A stretch of DNA of 64,000 nucleotides from Oscillospiraceae bacterium (GCA_015064625.1 SVRW01000003.1:45511-109510); one strand, 5' to 3'. Shown: positions 42,881-52,492, numbered from the stretch's first letter. Notes: generated by a model not told the origin, from the sequence alone. A program made the numbers and translations.

Positions 42881-43840
42881 ATGCAGAAATTCGGGCTTAA
42901 TACGGAGCTTAAAGAAAGATTTTTATCTTTGATAAAAAATGGGACGGTTTCTCATTCATATATCGTAATAGGCGGTGAGGGGGCAGGAAAGCTTGATTTT
43001 GCTCTCTATTGCGCAAAAGCTCTGTTTTGCGGTGGAGAACCTTGCGGAAAATGCGAAAGCTGTCGCAAAGCGGAAAGTGAAATGCATCCCGATATTATCG
43101 TAATAAACAAAGGCGAATCGTCTTCCTTTAAGATAGAGCAGGTCAGACGTGTTACCGAAAGCATAAACATCCCCCCGAATGAAGCGAAGAAAAAGGTTTA
43201 TATTTTAGACCACTGTGAAAATATGACTGTTCAGGCTCAGAATGCTTTGCTTAAAGCTTTTGAAGAACCTCCTGAATACGTTGTGTTCTTTATATTGACC
43301 GAAAAAAAGGAAGCGCTTCTTCCAACGGTTTTGTCCCGCGCAACTCTTTTGAGCGTTTCCCCTTTGGATAAAAACGAGCTTTTTTCAATTCTGAAAAACC
43401 GATATCCCAAGGAGTCGGAAGAAAAGCTAAACGATGCCGTAAGGCTTTCCGAAGGCTTTTATGGAAGAGCTGTCAGATTACTTGAAAAAAATGCCGTTAT
43501 AGAACGCCAAACAGCTCTTTTGCTTACAGAATGTTTGCTTGGGAAAAAAAGCAGCTACGAAGTTGCAAAAATACTTAACGCCTATAAATCAAAGCGAGAT
43601 GCATCTGTCAGACTTTTGTTCCTTGTTTTGTTTGGCGTGAGAGATACGTTGCTTTATAAAAAAGGAAAAACGGATTTATGCTTGCTTACAGTTGGGGAAG
43701 CAGAAAGTTATTCTTCAAATTCAACTTCAAGACTCATAAATATTTCAGACAGCATTATTGAAGCTGTTTCATCTCTTGAATCAAATGGAAATTTTACGTC
43801 ATGCATAGCAAAGCTTTGCGTGGATATAAATAAAGCATAA
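42881..43840 (+). CDS. holB: DNA polymerase III delta' subunit
   Basis: 319 residues from ATG 42881; GGAGG (42869-42873 area) lies before it, while the ATG at 42851 lies inside the promoter. The P-loop-like site reads GGEGAGKLDFA, a modified Walker A as usual for delta'. A zinc module with four Cys (CGGEPCGKCESCRK) follows, then IEQVRRVTESINIPP and QNALLKAFEEPPEY, the sensor region. It is part of the clamp loader of the replicase. The next gene is ricT, the same order as in Bacillus. Confidence 0.93.
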   Translation: MQKFGLNTELKERFLSLIKNGTVSHSYIVIGGEGAGKLDFALYCAKALFCGGEPCGKCESCRKAESEMHPDIIVINKGESSSFKIEQVRRVTESINIPPNEAKKKVYILDHCENMTVQAQNALLKAFEEPPEYVVFFILTEKKEALLPTVLSRATLLSVSPLDKNELFSILKNRYPKESEEKLNDAVRLSEGFYGRAVRLLEKNAVIERQTALLLTECLLGKKSSYEVAKILNAYKSKRDASVRLLFLVLFGVRDTLLYKKGKTDLCLLTVGEAESYSSNSTSRLINISDSIIEAVSSLESNGNFTSCIAKLCVDINKA

Positions 43841-43858
43841 AAAGAATGGATATGGATT

Positions 43859-44950
43859 ATGGAAGATAAGAAAAAGAAAAAATACAATCCTTATTGGAAG
43901 AAAAATAAGAATAAATCCAAAAAGCCTGCAGGAGAAGAAATAAAGACTCCTGATAATGAAGAAATCAAGGAATCAAAACCCGAAGAGTCTAACAAGTCAA
44001 AGAAAAAAACTGTGGCTGAGCTTTACGAGGTGGTTCATAACGAGGAGGTTAAGTCCGAGGATATCGAGGTGACGGAAGAGGTTCCCGAAGCATACGACCC
44101 TACGAAAACTGTAACCGTAGTTGGCGTCAGATATAAAGACGGGGGAAAAACCTATTATTTCGACCCAGTTGATTTGGAGCTTTCCATTGACGAAGCTGTT
44201 ATTGTCGATACAAGTCGAGGGATGGAATTTGGTTTCATTTCTGTTCCCAACAAGGTTGTGAGAATGTCCGAGCTTGTGGCAGACCTTAAATGCGTCATCA
44301 GAAAAGCAACGGATGAAGATAAGGAAAAGTACGCCAAAAACAAACAACTTGAAGAAAAAGCAAAAAAGCTCTGGGCATCCCGTGTTGCTGCTTTTGGTCT
44401 TGTTATGCAACTTGTGGATGTTGAATATACCTTCGATAATTCCAAACTCATTTTCTTCTATACTGCCGACGGCAGAGTGGATTTCAGAGAGCTTGTAAAG
44501 GATTTGGCTGGACTTTTCCACACGAGGATAGAGTTGAGACAAATTGGTGTTCGTGACGAAGCGAAGCTTTTGGGAGGCCTTGGCATCTGTGGCAGACCTT
44601 TCTGTTGCAAGGAATTTTTAAAGGAGTTCGCTCAGGTTTCCATAAAAATGGCAAAGGAACAAAATCTTTCTCTCACATCCTCTAAAATTTCTGGAAACTG
44701 CGGAAGACTTATGTGCTGTCTCAGTTATGAGCAGAAGGTTTATGAAATGGAATACGCAACGTTCCCCAAGGTTGATTCCCTTGTGGAAACGCCTCAAGGT
44801 CAGGGTGTAATCTGCGAAAGTAACTTCCTTACAGGAAAAATTAAGGTCAAGCTTATGAACGCTGACCGTGCACAGCCTGCAAAAACCTTTACCGCTGACC
44901 AAATAAAGGTTATTGGAATGGTAAGAAAGAAGGAAACGGAAGAAGATTGA
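43859..44950 (+). CDS. ricT: PSP1-domain protein RicT (YaaT)
   Basis: 363 residues. A ~75-residue Lys/Glu-rich N-terminal extension (KKKKYNPYWKKNKNKSKK) precedes the PSP1 domain. The Cys cluster is in GGLGICGRPFCCKEFL and GNCGRLMCCLSYEQ, where the RicAFT complex binds Fe-S. In Bacillus it promotes mRNA cleavage by RNase Y and helps sporulation and competence. The gene starts at ATG 43859, 18 bases after holB. A GC-rich hairpin follows its stop. Confidence 0.92.
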   Translation: MEDKKKKKYNPYWKKNKNKSKKPAGEEIKTPDNEEIKESKPEESNKSKKKTVAELYEVVHNEEVKSEDIEVTEEVPEAYDPTKTVTVVGVRYKDGGKTYYFDPVDLELSIDEAVIVDTSRGMEFGFISVPNKVVRMSELVADLKCVIRKATDEDKEKYAKNKQLEEKAKKLWASRVAAFGLVMQLVDVEYTFDNSKLIFFYTADGRVDFRELVKDLAGLFHTRIELRQIGVRDEAKLLGGLGICGRPFCCKEFLKEFAQVSIKMAKEQNLSLTSSKISGNCGRLMCCLSYEQKVYEMEYATFPKVDSLVETPQGQGVICESNFLTGKIKVKLMNADRAQPAKTFTADQIKVIGMVRKKETEED

Positions 44951-44959
44951 TATTATATC

Positions 44960-44983
44960 GGGGGCTTTTTGAAAAAAGCCCCC
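44960..44983 (+). terminator. hairpin after ricT
   Basis: GGGGGCTTTTT (44960-44970) pairs with AAAAAGCCCCC (44973-44983). No T-run follows, so it may be a 3'-protecting stem or a weak terminator. From 44984 to 45190 I see only AT-rich sequence. Confidence 0.55.
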
Positions 44984-45190
44984 AAACCCCAAAAACTTTA
45001 AACGCTATTGCTTTACATGGTGAAGAAAGTTATTATGGATTTGAATTAGTTTGACTTCTTGATAGCATATAACTAAGGAAAAAAATCATTAAAAATTATT
45101 ATAATAATTATTTTTCGAAACGTAGCGAGGAAAATTTCCTTCCCTAATGCCTCGACGTGATCTTCCTTTCATTTTTTCAAAAAAAAGATA

Positions 45191-45219
45191 TTGACAAACG
45201 GAAAAAAATAATATATAAT
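45191..45219 (+). promoter_or_regulatory. consensus promoter for tRNA-Thr
   Basis: TTGACA (45191-45196) and TATAAT (45214-45219), perfect, spacer 17. It ends 18 bases before the tRNA. Confidence 0.9.
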
Positions 45220-45237
45220 ACATGAGCTGACAAAAAT

Positions 45238-45312
45238 GCTAATGTAGCACAGGGGTAGTGCAGCTGATTCGTAATCAGCAGGTCGGGGGTTCAAATCCCC
45301 CCATTAGCTCCA
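45238..45312 (+). tRNA. tRNA-Thr, anticodon CGU
   Basis: Acceptor GCTAATG/CATTAGC, D-arm GCAC/GTGC, anticodon stem GCTGA/TCAGC with loop TTCGTAA (anticodon CGT, reads ACG), T-arm GGGGG-TTCAAAT-CCCCC, discriminator T and an encoded CCA (45310-45312). It reads a single Thr codon and is single-copy here with its own perfect promoter. Confidence 0.96.
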
Positions 45313-45374
45313 GCATCAATTGGGTTCAAGGCTTCGGCGTTGAACTCTTTTTGTTATTGAAAGGAGAACGTGTG

Positions 45375-45737
45375 ATGAAAAGTATCAAACCCGGCAGAGG
45401 ACCGTCTTTTATGAGCGGTATAATGTGCATATTTGTAGGTTTGTTCGGAGTTGTATGGACGGTAGTATCTGCAAGCGCAGGCGGAGGAGTATTCGCTTTG
45501 TTCGGTATAGTTTTTATAGCAGTTGCGGTTATACAAGCAATATATAATTTCAAAAATGCCACTGGCAAAAACCGTTATTCTGCATACGATATTACGGATG
45601 AAAATGAAGAACCAGACCCACTTAACCATCGATTTGGCGATAAACATGATGATGAGAATAAGTTTTGCCCATATTGCGGAAATTCCGTTGAAGACGATTT
45701 TGAGTTTTGCAACAAATGCGGGAAGAAACTGCCTTGA
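45375..45737 (+). CDS. membrane protein with C-terminal zinc ribbon
   Basis: 120 residues from ATG 45375 (AAAGGAG nine bases upstream; the frame opens earlier inside the tRNA). Two membrane helices lie at about 15-35 and 40-58. An acidic linker follows, then a zinc ribbon with CPYC and CNKC pairs near residues 97-117. Such fusions are common in clostridia and their role is unknown. It lies 62 bases after the tRNA and may be read from the tRNA promoter. Confidence 0.75.
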   Translation: MKSIKPGRGPSFMSGIMCIFVGLFGVVWTVVSASAGGGVFALFGIVFIAVAVIQAIYNFKNATGKNRYSAYDITDENEEPDPLNHRFGDKHDDENKFCPYCGNSVEDDFEFCNKCGKKLP

Positions 45738-45886
45738 TTTCGTATCTGTTCGGGTTCTTTTAATTGAATAAGGTTCGTTGAATTGAATAATAAAAAAGTC
45801 TTTTACGGTTTGAATTTTGTTTCAAAAATTATTGTTGACGAAAACGTTGCTGAATAATTCGAAATTTTTAAAAATACGTAGTATTG

Positions 45887-45918
45887 AAAATCACCTGTTT
45901 TTTAACGGGTGATTTTTT
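45887..45918 (+). terminator. rho-independent terminator
   Basis: AAAATCACC (45887-45895) pairs with GGTGATTTT (45908-45916) with GTT/AAC inside, followed by T's to 45918. It lies 150 bases after the preceding gene. Otherwise 45738-45886 is AT-rich with no gene seen. Confidence 0.75.
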
Positions 45919-45979
45919 GTATATACGGATAAAAAGCGATTATTTCGCAAAAAAATATGCGGTTTTCTGAATTTACTAC

Positions 45980-46008
45980 TTGAAAAATAACATATTATAT
46001 GGTAGAAT
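45980..46008 (+). promoter_or_regulatory. promoter for unknown gene at 46046
   Basis: TTGAAA (45980-45985) and TAGAAT (46003-46008), spacer 17. Confidence 0.65.
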
Positions 46009-46045
46009 ATACAATGTGTAAAATTAAAATGTGAGGGGATTTTTT

Positions 46046-46426
46046 ATGATTAACGAAAGCTCTATCATTTCATTGATTGAATCGATAGGAACCGATGCAG
46101 ATCTTATATCGCTTCTTGATGATTGTATTGCTTCTTTTGAAAAGTATCATGAAGCTGTTTACAAGCTTGAAATGTATAAAAAAATCCACGGCAGAAATGT
46201 AAAAAACGGTGAAATATACAGAGATACAGTGATGGAGCTTGATCGCAACAGAACTGTTTGTCATAATTCATTGATTGCTAACATGAGTATAATTAACCGT
46301 TTGGCTGAAATGAATAGTATTCCTCCCGTTTATGATGGAATAGTTTCGGAAGAGCGTCCTCACAGACGAATTCTTGCAAATGAAGTTTTTGAATACGTGG
46401 AGAAGGTAATCAAAAACAGAGAATAG
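46046..46426 (+). CDS. helical cytoplasmic protein of unknown function
   Basis: 126 residues from ATG 46046; GAGGGGA before it excludes the in-frame GTG at 46031. It looks all-helical with an amphipathic pattern (IESIGTDADLISLLDDCIAS, then KLEMYKKIHGRN) and no signal peptide or membrane segment. No family is recognised. The next gene starts 81 bases later. Confidence 0.6.
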   Translation: MINESSIISLIESIGTDADLISLLDDCIASFEKYHEAVYKLEMYKKIHGRNVKNGEIYRDTVMELDRNRTVCHNSLIANMSIINRLAEMNSIPPVYDGIVSEERPHRRILANEVFEYVEKVIKNRE

Positions 46427-46507
46427 TTTTAACCAAGTCGTTTCTGATAAACGTCAGATATTTATTCAACTTTTTGGTTGATTAGATTCAGAGTTTGAGG
46501 AGTTTTT

Positions 46508-47782
46508 ATGTCTGAAAAAAATTGCAGAGTATTCAGAATAATTGCTTTTTTGCTTGTGCTTTCTACGTGTTTGCCCTTTTATGCTTGTGCTTTCGAAACT
46601 GAATCAAACGTTGAAACGTCAGAAGAAAGTACAAGGGAAATATACGAAGAACCATCTGAAATAATTTCAGAAGAATCTCATGGAATTTTATCTGAAGAAA
46701 GTTCAGAGGAAAGCTTTGAGGAAAGCTCTGAAGTGAGCTTGGAAGAATCCATTGAGGAAAGCTCTGATTTCATTTCAGCAGAACTTTCTGAAGAATCCAT
46801 TGAAGAATCTTCTGTAGATATATCTGAAACAATTTCCGAAGAAACATCAGAAGAAAGCTCTGAGGATTGGACAAATCAAGGTATTACTTATTTTGAAGAA
46901 ACAGGAAAATGTACTTATACGACGGTTTATTCTCCAAAAACTAAGGATAAAGTCACTTATGAAAAAAGCGGTATATATTTATACAATACGGAATTCAGAA
47001 TGTCTCCCGAATTGGAAGCTGAGTTTCTGACTCTTTTTTCTTCATTTGATAACCCACAGTCCGTAACGGTAAGAGAAATAAATTCCGAATTTGTTTTTTC
47101 GTATAATCCAAACAAAAGAATCGCTTGTGCCAGTGCAATAAAAGCCCCTTTTGGACTTTTTGCCGCAAAATGCGTAGAGCAAGGGCTTGTTTCTTGGGAC
47201 GAGAGATTGGTTTATGAAGAAAAATACGATTATTTTACTGGGTCGGGCGTTATTCAGGATGAATATGAATATGGAACAAAGTTTTCCGTAAAACGCCTTT
47301 TCGAGCTTATGCTTTACATAAGCGACAATATAGCTTATCTTATGCTTAAAGACAGATTTGGCGGAGCAACACCGTTTAATGATTCCATGAATGCTTTGGG
47401 ATGTAAGGATATAATCGATTGGGGAAACTGGGGAAAGCTTACTTCATACGAAATGGCTCTCGTTTGGAGAGAAATTTATCATTACACAAAAAGCGGTTCT
47501 CCCGAATCAAAAAAGCTGTATAAGGAGCTTGACAGAGCCTTATATAACGAGCTTGAAAAGGGAATACAAGGGAAAGAAAACCTTCATAAATCTGGATGGA
47601 GCGCAAACGGCTATAACGATGCTGGAATTTTCTTTGATGGTGAACAGACATATGTTGTTGCGGTTATGACGGGAAGAAAAGAGCTGACAGACGGCAGAAA
47701 CAGAACTCAGCTTGTAAAGATATCAAAGCTTATAGATAAGCTTATTGTGGAATATAATGAATTTGCTTTACAAAACGGATAA
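46508..47782 (+). CDS. exported class A beta-lactamase-fold serine hydrolase
   Basis: 424 residues. The signal peptide has two candidate lipid Cys (21 and 27). Residues ~30-118 are a long Ser/Glu-rich linker made of EESSEES-like units. The domain has SAIK (in ACASAIKAPF), SDN (in LYISDNIAYLML) and K-S-G (in LHKSGWSA), the three catalytic motifs in order. The ExxLN omega-loop with the deacylating Glu of true class A beta-lactamases is not found; the region after SDN is shorter. It may therefore be a cell-wall transpeptidase or carboxypeptidase-like enzyme rather than a resistance enzyme. GAGGAG precedes ATG 46508. Confidence 0.82.
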   Translation: MSEKNCRVFRIIAFLLVLSTCLPFYACAFETESNVETSEESTREIYEEPSEIISEESHGILSEESSEESFEESSEVSLEESIEESSDFISAELSEESIEESSVDISETISEETSEESSEDWTNQGITYFEETGKCTYTTVYSPKTKDKVTYEKSGIYLYNTEFRMSPELEAEFLTLFSSFDNPQSVTVREINSEFVFSYNPNKRIACASAIKAPFGLFAAKCVEQGLVSWDERLVYEEKYDYFTGSGVIQDEYEYGTKFSVKRLFELMLYISDNIAYLMLKDRFGGATPFNDSMNALGCKDIIDWGNWGKLTSYEMALVWREIYHYTKSGSPESKKLYKELDRALYNELEKGIQGKENLHKSGWSANGYNDAGIFFDGEQTYVVAVMTGRKELTDGRNRTQLVKISKLIDKLIVEYNEFALQNG

Positions 47783-47800
47783 AAATAAAGAGGTATAAAC

Positions 47801-49459
47801 ATGGATTACAAAGCATTGGCAGAATTGCTGTTTCCTAACGTGGAAAACACAACTGAATACTATGAGGAGAAATATAAGGCACGTAACTTGCCCGAAGGTG
47901 CGAAAGTAACGAGATTTGCTCCAAGCCCAACGGGATTCGTTCATTTTGGAAGTATGCTTCCCGTTGTCGTTTCTGAAAGACTTGCTCATCAAAGCGGCGG
48001 CGTATTCTATCTCAGAATAGAGGACACAGACGATAAACGTTACGTTGAAGGAGCAGAAGAAGACCTTATAAACGTTTATAAATATTTCGGAGTAAGCTTT
48101 GATGAAAGTATTATGGCAGGGGGCGAGTACGCTCCTTACAGACAAAGCGAGCGTAAGGATGTATATTCTGCTTATGCCAAAAAACTTGTAGCAGAGGGAA
48201 AAGCTTATCCTTGCTTCTGTTCTGCTGAGGAGCTTGACGAAACGAGAAAGCTTCAAGAGGAAAGAAAGGTTGTAACGGGTTATTGGGGCGAATACGTAAA
48301 ATGCCGTGACCTTACTCTTGAACAGGTTGAAGAAAATATCAAAGCAGGTAAGGAATGGGTTCTTCGTATAAAATCAAACGGAAATCCTGAAAATAAAATA
48401 AAGTTTACCGACCTGATAAAAGGTGCTATCGAAATAACTGAAAACCATATAGACCATATTTTGCTCAAGCGTGACGGAATGCCAACTTATCATTTGGCTC
48501 ACGGTGTGGACGATCATCTTATGGGAACAACCCATGTTGTACGAGGAGAAGAATGGCTTCCAAGCTTGCCATATCATTTGCAGATATTCGGTGCGTTAGG
48601 CTTCAAAGCTCCCAAGTATCTCCATATTTCGCAGCTTATGAAGGCTGTTGAGGTGGAGGATGAAGAAGGAAACGTAAAGACTGTAAAGAAAAAGCTTTCC
48701 AAACGTGATATGGGTGCAGGGCTCAGTTATTATATCGAAAAGGGATATACGCCAGAGAGCGTTATGGAATACGTTCTTACCTGCCTTAATTCCAATTATG
48801 AGGATTGGAGAAGAGCCAATAAGGACGCACATTATACGGAATTTCCTTTCTCTATAAAGAAAATGAGCGCATCAGGAACGCTTTTTGATCTGGCAAAGCT
48901 TAACGATGTGAGCAAAAACGTTGTTTCAAAGCTTACGGCAGATGAGGTTTATGACAGATTGACCGTATGGGCAAAGGAATACGACGGAGAATTTTATAAC
49001 CTTCTTGTGAATGATGAAGCTCTTGCAAAGGGAATTCTTTCCATTGGCAGAGGCGGAAACAAATCAAGAAAGGATTTCGGAACGTGGAGTGAGGTTAAAC
49101 CCTTTATAAGCTTCTTCTATGATGAGCTTTTTGTCCGCGAAGAAAACGTTCCTGAAAGCTTTGACAAAGAGACGGTTAATGGGGTTCTCGAAGCATTCCT
49201 TGCTTCTTTCGATTTGTCCGACGACCAGAATACTTGGTTCGGAAAGATAAAGGAGCTTGGTGCAGAAAAGGGATTCTGTCCCGACGTTAAGGCTTACAAG
49301 GCTTCTCCCGAAGGATATAAGGGACACGTTGGCGACGTCAGCACGTTCATACGTGTTGCGGTAACGGGAAGAACAAACAGCCCTGATCTTTACGCTGTAA
49401 TGCAGCTTCTCGGCAAGGAACGCGTTGAAAAACGAATAAGAGATTATATAAACCTCTGA
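47801..49459 (+). CDS. gltX: glutamyl-tRNA synthetase
   Basis: 552 residues, a clostridial long form. The class I signature is FAPSPTGFVHFGS (HFGS at 48-51), with DDHLMGTTHVVRGEEWLPS and the KMSKS-type loop KKKLSKRDMG. The C-terminal helical anticodon domain starts after ~330. It charges tRNA-Glu. AAAGAGG precedes ATG 47801. A glutaminyl-tRNA synthetase follows by 46 bases, so the cell may not depend on the GatCAB route for Gln-tRNA. Confidence 0.93.
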   Translation: MDYKALAELLFPNVENTTEYYEEKYKARNLPEGAKVTRFAPSPTGFVHFGSMLPVVVSERLAHQSGGVFYLRIEDTDDKRYVEGAEEDLINVYKYFGVSFDESIMAGGEYAPYRQSERKDVYSAYAKKLVAEGKAYPCFCSAEELDETRKLQEERKVVTGYWGEYVKCRDLTLEQVEENIKAGKEWVLRIKSNGNPENKIKFTDLIKGAIEITENHIDHILLKRDGMPTYHLAHGVDDHLMGTTHVVRGEEWLPSLPYHLQIFGALGFKAPKYLHISQLMKAVEVEDEEGNVKTVKKKLSKRDMGAGLSYYIEKGYTPESVMEYVLTCLNSNYEDWRRANKDAHYTEFPFSIKKMSASGTLFDLAKLNDVSKNVVSKLTADEVYDRLTVWAKEYDGEFYNLLVNDEALAKGILSIGRGGNKSRKDFGTWSEVKPFISFFYDELFVREENVPESFDKETVNGVLEAFLASFDLSDDQNTWFGKIKELGAEKGFCPDVKAYKASPEGYKGHVGDVSTFIRVAVTGRTNSPDLYAVMQLLGKERVEKRIRDYINL

Positions 49460-49505
49460 GTTAATATTCAGTATAAAAAACTAATTATAATTGGAGTATA
49501 AGACA

Positions 49506-51164
49506 ATGGAAGAAACAAGCAATTTTCTGTATGATATAATTGAAGACGATTTGAAAGAGGGAAGGGTGGAAAAAATTCATACCCGTTTCCCGCCCGAACC
49601 AAACGGATATCTTCATATCGGAAGTGCAAAGGCGATTTATATTAACTATACCGCTGCTAAAAAATACGGCGGAAGCTTTAACCTCAGATATGACGATACT
49701 AACCCTACCAAAGAGGATGATGAGTACGTGCAGAGCATATACCGTGATTTGACGTGGTTGGGAGCAAATCCAGATGGCGGTATTTTCTACGGAAGTGATT
49801 ATTTTGATAAATGCTACGAATATGCAGTTTTGCTCATTGAAAAGGGACTTGCATACGTTTGCGACCTTTCTGCTGATGAAATGCGTGAATATAGAGGAAC
49901 GCTTACAGAGCCGGGAAAGGAAAGCCCCTACAGAAACCGTAGTGTTGAAGAAAATCTTGAGCTTTTCGAGAAAATGAAAAACGGAGAATTTGAGGACGGA
50001 GCTTGTACCTTGCGTGCAAAAATAGATATGGCTTCTCCAAATATGAACCTTCGTGACCCTGCTATATACAGAATCCTTCATATGAATCATCACAGACAGG
50101 GCGATAAATGGTGTGTATATCCTCTTTACGATTTTGCTCATCCTATTCAGGATGCTCTTGAGGGAATAACCCATTCCATGTGCTCCATTGAATTTGAAAA
50201 CCATAGACCTCTTTATGATTGGGTTGTTGATAGCATAGGATTTGAGAAAAAACCCCATCAGTATGAATTTGCCCGCCTTAACGTTACGAATACGGTTATG
50301 AGCAAGCGTTATCTGAGAAGACTTGTTGAAACGGGCGTTGTTGACGGTTGGGACGATCCCCGTATGCCAACCCTCTGCGGACTGAGAAGGAGAGGGTATA
50401 CTCCGGAATCAATTTTTGAATTTGTAAAGAAAGCGGGAGTTGCAAAAAACTTCTCCATCGTTGATATAGCGCTTCTGGAAAGCTGTATCCGTGATGAGCT
50501 TAACGCAAAAGCGGAAAGAAGAATAGTTATAACCGATCCTGTAAAAGTAACTATTTCAAACTATCCTGCTGACAAAAAAGAATATTTTGAAACTTCAAAT
50601 AATCCAAACGATCCAGAAGCTTCAAAGAGAGAACTTTTGTTCACAAGAGAGCTTTATATAGACAGAAGCGATTTTTCAATGGATCCTCCTCCAAAGTATT
50701 TCCGTCTTAAACCAGGTGGAGAGGTTCGTCTTATGTGTGCTTATATAATTAAGTTTGTGGAAGCAAAAACAGATGAAAACGGAAACGTTACGGAAATAAT
50801 TTGTGAAGCAGACCTTGAAACGAGAAACGGAAATCCCGTAGACGGCAGAAAAGTAAAGGGAACTATTCATTGGCTCAGCGCTGAAAACTGCATTGATTGC
50901 GAGGTTGCTGAATTTGATAAGCTGTTTACCATTGAAAACACAGGAGCTATTGCCGAAGGACAGACGTACGACGATTATCTCAACGCTGATTCTGTGAAGG
51001 TGAAAAAAGGCTGTAAAGCTGAGAAATGTCTTGAAAACGCGGAAACGGGTGAAAGATTCCAGTTTGTGAGAACGGGATATTTCTGCAAGGATACGAAATA
51101 CGAGGGAAGATTCAACCGTATAGTAGAGCTTAAAGATTCCAAGCCTGCGGCGAAAGGAAAATAA
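49506..51164 (+). CDS. glnS: glutaminyl-tRNA synthetase
   Basis: 552 residues, like E. coli GlnS (554). Start ATG 49506 with GGAG ten bases upstream. HIGH is in RFPPEPNGYLHIGSAKA (37-40), KMSKS is VMSKRYLRRL, and two beta-barrel anticodon domains occupy the C-terminal third (from ~335). QDALEGITHSMCSIEFENHR is the specific GlnRS block. Direct GlnRS is patchy in Firmicutes and is thought to have spread by transfer; base use here matches the neighbours. Its stop lies five bases before the next gene. Confidence 0.95.
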   Translation: MEETSNFLYDIIEDDLKEGRVEKIHTRFPPEPNGYLHIGSAKAIYINYTAAKKYGGSFNLRYDDTNPTKEDDEYVQSIYRDLTWLGANPDGGIFYGSDYFDKCYEYAVLLIEKGLAYVCDLSADEMREYRGTLTEPGKESPYRNRSVEENLELFEKMKNGEFEDGACTLRAKIDMASPNMNLRDPAIYRILHMNHHRQGDKWCVYPLYDFAHPIQDALEGITHSMCSIEFENHRPLYDWVVDSIGFEKKPHQYEFARLNVTNTVMSKRYLRRLVETGVVDGWDDPRMPTLCGLRRRGYTPESIFEFVKKAGVAKNFSIVDIALLESCIRDELNAKAERRIVITDPVKVTISNYPADKKEYFETSNNPNDPEASKRELLFTRELYIDRSDFSMDPPPKYFRLKPGGEVRLMCAYIIKFVEAKTDENGNVTEIICEADLETRNGNPVDGRKVKGTIHWLSAENCIDCEVAEFDKLFTIENTGAIAEGQTYDDYLNADSVKVKKGCKAEKCLENAETGERFQFVRTGYFCKDTKYEGRFNRIVELKDSKPAAKGK

Positions 51165-51169
51165 TTTTC

Positions 51170-52405
51170 ATGAAGAAAAGAATTTTATCATTGATGCTTG
51201 CTCTGCTTATGATGTCTTTTATGGCATCTTGTGGAAAGGATGAAAATAGCTCTGAAGCAGGAACGAAATCCGCTTCTGAGGAAATTTCCTCAGTTAATTC
51301 CGCAGAAGCATCGGAAGATAAATCTGAAGCAGCTTCCGAGGAGAAATCAGAAGAAGTATCAGAAGAGGAAGAATTTATGGCATACAAAGAAGATAAATCA
51401 GGATACTTGAAAGGTGAACAGACCGAAAATCTCAATTTCAATTCTAAAACCATAAAGGCATTGGATTTCAAAGGCACATTCAAGGATGCGCATATTGATG
51501 AAAACGGCAGACTCGTTATGGATGACGGAGATGATCTTTATTTTGCTTTATTTGAAAGTGACGTTATGAACGTTGGCGAATTCAGCTCAATGCTTATCTC
51601 ATGGAATGCCAATGCAGGAGATGGCAAAGTTCAGGTTTACGTTTCCTATGAAGCAGAAGACGGAACTTGGAGCGATTATTTCACCTTTGGAGTATGGTCT
51701 GACAAAAAGAACGTTTCCACGAGCAAAAGCAAGTCTGATGATTATGCAAAAATGAATGTTGACACGTTTTCTCCAAAGAAACAGACAACTGGCAATATTA
51801 AATTTAAAATTAACTTGCTCAGAAACGGAAAATATCGCCCCGTGCTTGAAAATATTACAATAGCAACTCCAGAAATGAAATCTGCGACACCGGGTAAATA
51901 CCCTGAAGAAGCTATAATTGACGTTCCTATGCGTTCACAGCATGCTCCCGAAAACGGTTCAAGAGGAAACGTTATGTGTTCTGCAACTACAGTTGCAATG
52001 GCTCTTGAACATCTCGGCTTCAAGCAGTCTACTTATGATACCGCTATGGGTACTTATGACGTTGAATACGACGGATATGGCAACTGGCTCTTCTCTGTTG
52101 CTGAAGCGGGATCAAAGGGATATTATACCTTCTGCGATTTCTATAATGAAGACATGATGAAATATGCTCTTTCAAAGGGCTATACCATCGGTTGCTCCAC
52201 AATGCTTACTCAAGCAGGACACGTTGTTCTTGTTACCGGTTATACGGTTATTGACGGTGTTGAATACTATGTTGTAAACGACCCTAACGTAAACTCAAGT
52301 AAGGTTGAGGTTACCAATTATACCTGCGAATATTTCAATTCCGTATGGCTTAAATCAAATTTCAACAATTTGGGCGTAGTTTACGTATTCCAAGGACAGT
52401 ATTAA
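51170..52405 (+). CDS. C39-like peptidase lipoprotein
   Basis: 411 residues. Signal ends MASC with Cys21 as lipid site, then a Ser/Glu/Ala linker to ~70. Residues 85-235 are a beta-rich domain without a name I can support. Residues 248-400 are a C39_2 cysteine peptidase-like domain: DVPMRSQHAPENGSRGNVMC with Cys270, His351 (AGHVVLVTGY) and Asp371 (VVNDPN). It may cleave peptides or act on cell-wall peptides outside the cell. It starts five bases after glnS, so it may be co-transcribed, though the pairing is not functional. Confidence 0.83.
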   Translation: MKKRILSLMLALLMMSFMASCGKDENSSEAGTKSASEEISSVNSAEASEDKSEAASEEKSEEVSEEEEFMAYKEDKSGYLKGEQTENLNFNSKTIKALDFKGTFKDAHIDENGRLVMDDGDDLYFALFESDVMNVGEFSSMLISWNANAGDGKVQVYVSYEAEDGTWSDYFTFGVWSDKKNVSTSKSKSDDYAKMNVDTFSPKKQTTGNIKFKINLLRNGKYRPVLENITIATPEMKSATPGKYPEEAIIDVPMRSQHAPENGSRGNVMCSATTVAMALEHLGFKQSTYDTAMGTYDVEYDGYGNWLFSVAEAGSKGYYTFCDFYNEDMMKYALSKGYTIGCSTMLTQAGHVVLVTGYTVIDGVEYYVVNDPNVNSSKVEVTNYTCEYFNSVWLKSNFNNLGVVYVFQGQY

Positions 52406-52492
52406 GCATAAAAAACAAAATCAAGTAAATAATTTATATAAGCATATAAATTAAAGCATATTAAATCATTATCTTGGCGCGGAGTAAAAATT

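Noticed and set aside
45119..45153. Hairpin with CGAGG/CCTCG before the tRNA promoter
   Set aside because: The arms are short and the interior is irregular; nothing downstream would use it.
46508..47782. Antibiotic-resistance beta-lactamase
   Set aside because: The three serine-hydrolase motifs are present but the ExxLN loop is missing, so resistance function is not supported.
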